Below, piece after piece: positions 56,317 through 64,000 of a stretch of 64,000 nt of DNA. How positions within the stretch are numbered: the first letter of the stretch is position 1; each line of letters starts with the position of its first letter. Both the position numbers and the translations under genes were made by a program. Source of the DNA: Campanula takesimana (Eukaryota > Streptophyta > Magnoliopsida > Asterales > Campanulaceae); contig JAOWBW010000190.1 in NCBI GenBank assembly GCA_026119855.1, forward strand, positions 1,397,662-1,461,661. The letters are read 5' to 3'. The notes below the pieces were generated by a model, which worked only from the letters and a program-made list of their open reading frames with translations, was not told the DNA's origin and searched no databases.

Positions 56317-56485
56317 CTCCCTCCGTCCCAAAATGATCTTCTCATTTGCCATTTCTCATTGTCCCTAAAAGTTCTTCACATTTCTATATTTTAGGCTTAA
56401 ACAAAGCATGACCAGTGAAGCAAGTGTTCATATCCTTAAAAAGTTTGAATAGTCAAACGCGAAGATTATTTTGGGACGGAGGGAG
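56317..56485. mobile_element. Stowaway MITE
   Basis: 169 bp, CTCCCTCCGTCCC...GGGACGGAGGGAG, TA flanks. Copy A has the empty site, TTTTACATATCGTTTAA near 4728-4744, so it inserted after the gene duplication. It is a close relative of 11157-11335. Confidence 0.95.
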
Positions 56486-56517
56486 TATCATTTAACACTT
56501 CAATATACATACATCAA

Positions 56518-56619
56518 TCAACCTCTATAAACTCCAGAGGGATCGGCGTTTTGAACAATCCATGGATGTTCAAGGAGCTTGTGCAGTGGCAGACGTTGGG
56601 AAGTTTCCTTAACAAGCAT
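56518..56619 (-). pseudogene. Aurora kinase copy B, last exon
   Basis: Minus strand after a TTTACAG acceptor: MLVKETSQRLPLHK, LLEHPWIVQNADPSGVYRG, TGA at 56520-56518. This is the full-length form, with the conserved RLPLHK that copy A has lost. This exon looks normal; the gene is called a pseudogene because of the frameshift at 63617-63624. Confidence 0.93.
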
Positions 56620-56690
56620 CTGTAAATAAAAAAAATCATGTAAAATGAGAATATAAGAACAGACAGAAGTCATTTCGTGTATATTAGACA

Positions 56691-56903
56691 CTCCCTCCCT
56701 CCCATAAAGTGATAAAGATAGTCCCACTAAAGATTTCGGAAGTACTACTATCAAAATGGCAATCTAAAAATATTATTCGCAGTACTTATAGTAGTGTATC
56801 ACAAAGTTAAGAATTTCATTTGGGCAATTAATCTTTTCTAAATCTTAAAATTCGATCAAATCAACCACTAAAAAAGTAGGACCATTTTTATGAGACGGAG
56901 GTA
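56691..56903. mobile_element. Stowaway-like MITE, copy B
   Basis: Same element and position as 4925-5149 (CTCCCTCCCTCCC...GAGACGGAGGTAG), so it predates the duplication. Confidence 0.75.
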
Positions 56904-56943
56904 GTCGTACAGACTATAGATTAGAAGGGAGAGAGAGTGAAAC

Positions 56944-57016
56944 CTGGCTAATGAGGTCCTTTGCAGCTGAGGAAACTATAGGCTTTGGAGGGAACTTCAA
57001 ATCTACTTGAACAATC
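56944..57016 (-). pseudogene. Aurora kinase copy B, penultimate exon
   Basis: Encodes IVQVDLKFPPKPIVSSAAKD then LISQ with a GT donor (GTTTCA) and a TCGCAG acceptor. It is intact in itself and identical in phase to copy A. Confidence 0.93.
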
Positions 57017-57058
57017 CTGCGAAATTACATCAATGGGTTATGTCAGCTACCATATAAC

Positions 57059-58407
57059 TGTTGGAATTTGTTTTGGAAAAAGTGTGGTTTGACCGACTTT
57101 TGACCAAGAATTCCATTAGGTTCCATTTTGTGTAAATGGAAATTAATTGCATATTTATAATCTACGTTTGGAGTAGATTAGTGTGGTATATTTATTTTCT
57201 CAAAACCAATTCCGGGTGAATGAGAAATTAATGTCCAAAGTATGCAAGTTGAAATGGGTTTATGAAGAGTTGGGAATGTGTAAAGCCATGTATCCCACAT
57301 TGGTTGGAAATGAAAAAGAGGAGAGTATTTAATATGGCTCATCTAAGAAGGTTCCAATCAAGTGTGGACTTGGGCTTCCAAGCTAAGTGGGCCTTTGGGC
57401 TAACCATGCAAGCTAGTGGGTAAATAAGTTAATTTTGGGCTTGCCCAAAATAGACCTATGGCCCGCGAAGGGCGGAATGGGCGGGGCGCACTTTGCACTT
57501 CGCATCGGTCGCTGGGAGCTGTGGAGCTTAAATTTTTGGCAAAGATGGGCTCGATGTTGGTCCGTCCCATGGCATGGTTCGAGTCAAGGCGGCTCGGTCC
57601 AGAACGTTGGGTTCGTGGGCTTGGGCTGATGGGCCTCGGCCGAAACCCATCTGGTCTGTAGCGGATCGGTTGGGATTAGGACCATGGGTCGTGATGGTTC
57701 GGGGTTGGGCGACCCGCGCCTGTTCAAATAGGCGGGTCGGGAGTTCTGGGTCGATCCAGATAATCACATCCCTCCATCCAAGATCTGATCCAATGGCTGA
57801 AATTCCACCAGGTGCAATTTGTGTCTATTCTCAAAAGGCACCCTATCTCTTCATTAACTATATATACTCCCCACCAGGATTGACATTCTTAACCAAGTCA
57901 TTCAATCACAATTGTATAGCACTCAAATCACTCTCTCTTCATATCAGAAGTAGAGGAGCACATATTTAACTGAGTTAACGAACTCGGTTAAATACTTAAC
58001 TGAATTCGATGGAATTCTGTTAGAATTCAAAGGAATTCTCAAGGCATCGGTTAGAAGATAGAATCATCTTGTTGCATAAGTTCCTTCAATGTCTGGAAGT
58101 GTCAAACACTGTTATGTTCGCCGAAATCGTTAATTTGAAGTGCTTCTATTAACGATTGTAAAGTCGTTTCATCTTGAGAGAAGATTGCCGCAGACCGTTA
58201 GCACCAGTGCGGGGCAATATCTTCTTGCGGAGATTGTGTCCAACACAAGACTCGACTTCATTTATTGCCCGGTTTGATTTAATATTTGCATTTATAGTTT
58301 ATCCTTATTTTCTGCCCGTTAAGTTTATTTTGGTTCATTTATTTATTTGTCATTATCGTTAAAGTTCAAGAAAACCTTTACTATTGTTATATACAATTTA
58401 CCTAACA
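57059..58407 (+). repeat. 5' LTR of the copia element
   Basis: Contains a TATATATA box at 57859-57866. It differs from the 3' LTR mainly in a short GC-rich patch (57450-57510). Confidence 0.93.
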
Positions 58408-58789
58408 ATCGCAAGAAGATATCTACGTTTTCTTGAATGTTTTGACAAATGCGAGCCAATGATGATGGACAACGAATGACGTTATCGTTAGAGATTTAAC
58501 GAGAAGTATGACAGTTTCCAAGGAAGGATAACTAGAAGAGCTTTAAAGATAACGAGAAGGGAAACAATATTCACACAAGAGATTCAAAGACATTGTTGAA
58601 CATGGAGCGGACTTACAATTGTAGAAATCTGTGGAAGAAGATTAAAATGCTATCCAGGATAACATCTTCTGTCTAAAGAATAAAAGACTATCCAGGATAA
58701 CCACCCTCTGTCTAAAGAAGTTCGTGGAAGAAGATAATCCGACGATCCAGGATGATGAGCCATGATCCGCAAAGACATGGATAATAAAA

Positions 58790-59652
58790 TTCTCATATGT
58801 CGAATGTACATATTGAGTGGGCTAAGTGATGCCGTTACCTAGAGAAATGTCTCGTAGGGACAGCCAAAGAGTTGTGGAACCTTTTGGTACGAACCTTAAG
58901 GTTCAAGAAACCAGTTCCAAGATATGGTACAGATTTGGTAAACTTGTTCACTTAGCAGAGTTTGTCATATTCCTTGAAAGGAAATGGACAACGTGAATCA
59001 AAGCCAAACATCAACGAAAGGTTGAATAGGCTTGATTGAGCATTAATGGGGTTTGAAGCCAACTTAGCAAGTTGAAGGTCAACCCAAAAGAATGGTGGAT
59101 AGACGATAGGACTACCCGCCATATATGTGCTGATAGGGAGAGCTTCTCATCATACACTCCTTTAATTGGAAAGAAGTTGTACATGAGAAACTCTACTACT
59201 TCCAAAGTCGTGGGACTTGGAAAGTTGTACTGAAGATGACTTCAGACAAAGAACTGACTCTCGGGAATGTGCTACATGTCCCGGACATTCACAAGAACAT
59301 AGTTTTCAGATTGCTGTTCAGCAAGGCTGGATTTAGACTAGTTTTTAAGTCTAATAAAGTTATACTGACCAAGAAAGGTTTGTTTCTTGGAAAAGGGTAC
59401 CTTGCCTGGATGCGAAGGACATTGGTGTTTCTTATGGAAGGTTGTAATTTATGGCTTGATAAATTAGGTTACATGAATTTCAACACAATTAAGACGTTAG
59501 TGAGTCAAGAATTAATTACCTTTAATAATTCGATTCATCTGACATGTGTGAAATTTGCGTGTAAGCGGAAATTACGAAGAAACACAGCACCTCTTGATTT
59601 AGTGCAAACTCGAGGTGAGGTAAAAGTATTTAATTACTTTTATAAACAATGA
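58790..59652 (+). pseudogene. Copia gag, protease and pre-integrase remnant
   Basis: Near 58795-58990 broken frames recall the copia gag (LSDAV, TAKELWNLL). At 59092-59235 the protease start reads W-W-I-D-D-R-T-T-R-H-I-C-A-D-R; the usual D-S-G-A triad is changed, so the enzyme would be dead. The open frame 59236-59652 (MTSDKELTLGNVLHVPDIHK, KSNKVILTKKGLFLGKGYL, LWLDKLGYMNFNTIKTL, CVKFACKRKLRR) is the GAG-pre-integrase domain, with LWHxRLGH altered to LWLDKLGY. Confidence 0.75.
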
Positions 59653-60419
59653 CAGAAGATATTGCTTTGAATATCTTGTAATAAGGAGGAAGCCTTTGAG
59701 GCTTTCCAGACTTATAAAATTGAAGTTGAGAATCAACTTAATGTAAAGATTAAGAAGATTCAAAATATAGAGGAGGAGAATATGTTGCTTCGTTTGAAAA
59801 CTTATGTTGTAAATCCGGTATAATCTACCAAACGTCAGCACCATATACACCTTCGTCTAAACGAAGTAGCTGAATGCAAGATTCATACTCTTAAGGAGAT
59901 GATAAATGCAATGGTCAGGCTTACTCAGAAAAATTGTAAGGGGGTGAAGCAATACTCCGTACGACTATATTCTTAGTAAGATACCCAAGAAAGGAATTGA
60001 TAAAACTCCTTACGAATTATGTAATAATCGTAAGATGTTTTAGAAATACCTTAAGTATGGGGGTACACCTTGAGTGTGGGGGTACACCTCAAGTGTGGGG
60101 GTACGGGCTAAAAGTACTTAAGCCAACGATAAGGAATTAGATATTCCTTTAAAACCATATGTCATTGGATGAAATAAATGAGTTCCAGCCAGAGAACATA
60201 TGTAAGTGCAAATAGATCATCTTAAAAAAGACGAACCTAGGCACAGTTGGTGGACAAAGGAAAATAGTCTTTTGATCCTTATTTTCTATGGTAGAAAATT
60301 AAATGCAAACTGTTAAAGAATGTTATTAACAGTTAAAATGGATAGTTAATCATATGTACAATATTTGGAAGTTGTTTGATCTTCCTCCGTGATGCTAACC
60401 GTTGGGTTGCAAATTGGTC

Positions 60420-60960
60420 CTTAAAAGGAAATATTGAAATATGAATCTATAGAAGAAAACTTTTGAAAGATAGATCCTGAAAAGGTAGACTTTCAATAAG
60501 AATAGTCAAGAGAGTCATAATTTCAAAAGATAGATTTCTAAAGGAAAATAATCTTGAGAAATAAACTCTGATGAGGCGGACTTGTGAATCTGAAAAGGCA
60601 GATCTCTTGAAAATTAAATCTCGAAAGATAGACTCTCGAGAAATAGAATCTGAAGAGATAGATTCTTAAAATGATAGACTCTTTAATGGTAGAGTCAGGA
60701 GAATCAGATAAATTCTCATGAGATAGACTCTCGAATAAGTGGATTCTTGAGAAGTCTAAGAAGGTAGAATCTTGAGAGGTAGACTCTGTAAGGTAGATTC
60801 TTAGAGATATACTCTAGAGAGGTAGACTCGGAAAGTCAGACCACTTAGAGATACTGAATACTCGAGAAATCGGACTATTACAGAGATGCTGACCACTCGA
60901 AGAAACTAACCTCTAGAAGAATTGATCACTTGAAACGACTGATCATTCTAAATAGACTGA
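60420..60960 (+). repeat. Degenerate short-repeat array in the copia interior
   Basis: Words of the type GATAGACTCTCGAGAA, GGTAGACTCT and GATAGATTCTTAA recur about every 20-25 bp, some twenty times, where integrase and RT would be expected. Confidence 0.8.
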
Positions 60961-61399
60961 AAGTCTAAATGGAATTGTAATCAATCATTGAAAAGGTATA
61001 GTCAAGGTACTTGGAGTACTTAAGGACATACACGTGATTACAATAGATGAGATATTCAATAGTATGAAAATGATATACTGATCGAATATCAGACACTAAT
61101 AAACTCCAAAGTGAAAATGTGTTCACAATAGACGATGGAGCGGTGTCAATGAAATCTTCCAAGACGACATGGATAACTCGATTCAAGGAATCTAAGTTAA
61201 TAGCATTAGACAACGCTTAAGGATAAGCGGAATGGTTTAATAAACTCTTGGAAATAATTCCTTGTCGGAATAAGTTTATGCCTACATATCCTAAAGTATT
61301 GTAACGACAATGAAAACTAGGAAAAAGGCATAAAGTATGGTAAATCTAGACTTAATGGTCATAGATACAATACCATAAAACAATTGATCTCAGATAGAA

Positions 61400-61510
61400 C
61401 TATCACAATCAGTTATGTGAAGTCAAAAAGCAGATCTGTATACCAAAAGGGTATGAATAAGAGATCAAATTGTTTGGTAAGGGGAATGAGGTTAAAACCC
61501 ACACAAACAA
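61400..61510 (+). pseudogene. Copia RNase H C-terminal remnant
   Basis: The frame ISYVKSKSRSVYQKGMNKR followed by RGMRLKP matches the ending of copia polyproteins (VKSK..LADxLTKGL ... GMGLKP), with losses in the middle. Confidence 0.65.
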
Positions 61511-62067
61511 AGAAATCCATAGTGGACACTCAACCATGAGAAATGGAGATCCCAGGCCCTTGGTTCAATGAGACAACTAAATTATGGACATTCTAGTAGT
61601 GCACTTGAAACCTATTATAACCTATTCTCAGAAGCCATCAAGTGCTAAAAGTAAATCCTGATGACGTGTGGTGAGGGTAAGCTTAAAGCTTTTAATGATT
61701 CCTATACCTATGTGGTGGAGTATGCAGGTTACTCTTTATAGGAGATCACCTATATAAGTGAGAAGTAATAAGGCCGCTTCAAATTGAAACACTTATGAAG
61801 TCAAGCACGGTCCAAGGCCGAAATGGACAAAACGTGAGAACAAAACGTGTTAGAGCTATTATTGTGTAAGTACTATTGTCTTGGTATACACTATACAGCA
61901 CGTGGTTCAAAGCATAGCGCTACCAAACGACTAGTATATCCGATAGTATTTTACTAAGGAAGGTTCAAAGCCAGAAGCTACCTATCCTGATGCAGTAATG
62001 GTTCGCCGAAACTTCCAGACGAGTCTGCATTCATTCATGCATTAAGTTTGTCATTCATGTGGGGGAT

Positions 62068-63430
62068 TGTTGGAATTTGTTTTGGAAAAAGTGTGGTTTG
62101 ACCGACTTTTGACCAAGAATTCCATTAGGTTCCATTTTGTGTAAATGGAAATTAATTGCATATTTATAATCTACGTTTGGAGTAGATTAGTGTGGTATAT
62201 TTATTTTCTCAAAACCAATTCCGGGTGAATGAGAAATTAATGTCCAAAGTATGCAAGTTGAAATGGGTTTATGAAGAGTTGGGAATGTGTAAAGCCATGT
62301 ATCCCACATTGGTTGGAAAATGAAAAGAGGAGAGTATTTAATATGGCTCATCTAAGAAGGTTCCAATCAAGTGTGGACTTGGGCTTCCAAGCTAAGTGGG
62401 CTTTTGGGCTAACCATGCAAGCTAGTGGGTAAATAAGTTAATTTTGGGCTTGCCCAAAATAGACCTATGACCCGCGAAGCGACGCGAAGGGCGGTTTAGG
62501 GCGCACTTTGCACTTCGCACGTACGCATCGGTCGCTGGGAGCTGTGGAGCTTAAATTTTTGGCAAAGATGGGCTCGATGTTGGTCCGTCCCATGGCATGG
62601 TTCGAGTCAAGGCGGCTCGGTCCAGAACGTTGGGTTCGTGGGCTTGGGCTGATGGGCCTCGGCCGAAACCCATCTGGTCTGTAGCGGATCGGTTGGGATT
62701 AGGACCATGGGTCGTGATGGTTCGGGGTTGGGCGACCCGCGCCTGTTCAAATAGGCGGGTCAGGAGTTCTGGGTCGATCCAGATAATCACATCCCTCCAT
62801 CCAAGATCTGATCCAAGGGCTGAAATTCCACCAGGTGCAATTTGTGTCTATTCCCAAAAGGCACCCTATCTCTTCATTAACTATATATACTCCCCACCAG
62901 GATTGACATTCTTAACCAAGTCATTCAATCACAATTGTATAGCACTCAAATCACTCTCTCTTTATATCAGAAGTAGAGGAGCACATATTTAACTGAGTTA
63001 AAGAACTCGGTTAAATACTTAACTGAATTCGATGGAATTCTGTTAGAATTCAAAGGAATTCTCAAGGCATCGGTTAGAAGATAGAATCATCTTGTTGCAT
63101 AAGTTCCTTCAATGTCTGGAAGTGTCAAACACTGTTATGTTCGCCGAAATCGTTAATTTGAAGTGCTTCTATTAACGATTGTAAAGTCGTTTCATCTTGA
63201 GAGAAGATTGCCACAGACCGTTAGCACCAGTGCGGGGCAATATCTTCTTGCGGAGATTGTGTCCAACACAAGACTCGACTTCATTTATTGCCCGGTTTGA
63301 TTTAATATTTACATTTATAGTTTATCCTTATTTTCTGCCCGTTAAGTTTATTTTGGTTCATTTATTTATTTGTCATTATCGTTAAAGTTCAAGAAAACCT
63401 TTACTATTGTTATATACAATTTACCTAACA
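62068..63430 (+). repeat. 3' LTR of the copia element
   Basis: Nearly identical to 57059-58407. An extra 14 bp or so lies in the GC-rich patch at 62465-62530. Confidence 0.93.
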
Positions 63431-63569
63431 ATAACACTAGAGTAGACTAGTCTTTATCGGTGAATACTCGAGGGAAACAGAAAGGTGAAATAAAATAATA
63501 ATAATAGTAGTGTGCCGTAATAAATAAAACAATCCGTGCTCATGTCAATTCATTTTGTGGATTTCTCAC

Positions 63570-63695
63570 CTTCTATATGTATCTGAGTGTTCCTTTGCTT
63601 CAAAGGGAGGAACTCCGACACTCCGTAAAGAAATTCATAGCACAGTACGCCAAGGCTCCATATGTCCACACTTGCATCATGCTCTACACTCTCCA
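63570..63695 (-). pseudogene. Aurora kinase copy B, C-lobe exon with frameshift
   Basis: Minus strand, acceptor CTGCAG, then V-E-S-V-E-H-D-A-S-V-D-I-W-S-L-G-V-L-C-Y followed by EFLYGV. At 63617-63624 eight extra bases (GACACTCC on the plus strand) are present compared with copy A (5960-5968), so the frame is lost just before the PPFEA motif. The donor GTGAG at 63569 is kept. The upstream exons would lie beyond the right edge of the window. Confidence 0.93.
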
Positions 63696-63775
63696 CTGCA
63701 GACAAGAAAAGGGTAACTTCCATTTATTATAAACAAAACAAAGCAAGGCTTCCAATCAAACCACTAGAAAGCAAC

Positions 63776-64000
63776 TGTAACGACCCGAGTCCGCAGACCC
63801 GACCCGCCACATAGGTACCATACACTAGCCCACCAAGCATCTCCTCAATTGGGTCAACCACAGCCCATCACAGGCCTCCAAAAGTCCAATGGATGATTTG
63901 ATGCTTAGTAGGAGTGTATGGGCCTTCTATATAGCACACTCAATTCCCACATATTTCCGATGTGGGATGGGGGATATCACAATCTCCCCCACTCAAACCC
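63776..64000 (+). mobile_element. Start of an LTR element, cut by the window edge
   Basis: TGTAACGACCCGAGTCCGCA begins here in Aurora copy B intron sequence. The first bases match the start pattern of the gypsy LTRs in this window (TGTAACGCCC, TGTGACGACCCG). It continues to the end with GATATCACAATCTCCCCCAC. The other end is not visible, so this is tentative. Confidence 0.55.

Larger units (their letters stand above)
57059..63430 (+). mobile_element. Copia-type (Ty1) LTR retrotransposon with degenerate interior
   Basis: 6372 bp, perfect TSD ATAAC (57054-57058, 63431-63435). LTRs are 57059-58407 (1349 bp) and 62068-63430 (1363 bp), TGTTGGAATTTG...TTACCTAACA. The polypurine tract CATGTGGGGGAT abuts the 3' LTR. 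The base after the 5' LTR starts ATCGCAAGAAG, which is not the usual tRNA-Met site. Interior order gag, protease, pre-integrase domain, then RNase H end fits copia, but integrase and RT are replaced by low-grade repeats. It sits in a copy B intron; copy A lacks it. Confidence 0.93.

Noticed and set aside
57574..57969. 131-codon ORF present twice (also 62597-62992)
   Set aside because: The duplication is simply the two LTRs of the copia element; GC-rich LTR sequence gives open frames in both directions (57528-57767).
1..64000. CRISPR array, bacterial operon or phage
   Set aside because: No regular short repeats with unique spacers; introns, Stowaway MITEs and chromovirus elements show a plant nuclear genome.

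Overview
This window is nuclear DNA of a flowering plant, most likely a eudicot. The evidence is AT-rich intergenic sequence, many Stowaway-type MITEs with the CTCCCTCCGTCCC terminus, a long-LTR Tekay/Del chromovirus, TRIM elements primed from initiator tRNA-Met, an L1-type LINE, and exons of a plant alpha-Aurora kinase. I see no bacterial operon, no CRISPR array and no rRNA gene. Species cannot be named from the sequence.

Host genes. The frame of the window is a tandem array of Aurora kinase genes, all on the minus strand. The right-hand copy (B) has its last three exons at 56518-63695 and continues past the right edge. The middle copy (A) has its promoter and first exon at about 48.1-48.35 kb and its remaining exons at 4761-11605, so intron 1 is about 36.5 kb. 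A third copy starts at 1175-1187 and runs off the left edge. Copies A and B are both pseudogenes. A has a solo LTR inside an exon and lacks the exons for the ATP-binding lysine and catalytic loop. B has an 8-bp frameshifting insertion. Intron 1 of copy A also holds two direct copies of a 3-3.5 kb segment (12850-16435 and 42740-45960).

Mobile elements. Most of the rest is nested transposons, many with exact target site duplications (TSDs). Left to right: an 843-bp LINE fragment (2216-3058); a hAT MITE (5324-5789); a 2.4-kb solo LTR inside an Aurora exon (5989-8424); a TRIM/LARD-like element (8517-10859) containing a copia-type solo LTR (10210-10648); a 592-bp TRIM (14332-14923). A large composite then lies between related LTR-like repeats at 16435-17090 and 40888-41531. 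It holds a deleted minus-strand Tekay element (17456-23796), a nearly complete plus-strand Tekay element (26328-36013), a second TRIM/LARD-like element (36613-39075), a broken plant-mobile-domain reading frame and a scrambled Tat-type pol/gag fragment. Further right are a tRNA-derived SINE (43758-43838), a 1.5-kb long-TIR element (48555-50080), an L1 LINE (50104-54766) itself carrying a 1.5-kb solo LTR and a small MULE-like element, and a copia element with good LTRs but a ruined interior (57059-63430). The start of another LTR element sits at 63776.

The best leads are: GC-rich GGCCGC-like word clusters that recur in several unrelated LTR families; a GTGCAG-rich array shared by two TRIM-like elements with different LTRs; a TAG codon shared by both Tekay copies at the RNase H-integrase boundary; and an exon-like cassette present three times in Aurora intron 1. 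No gene here looks intact, so I do not claim a working new system.
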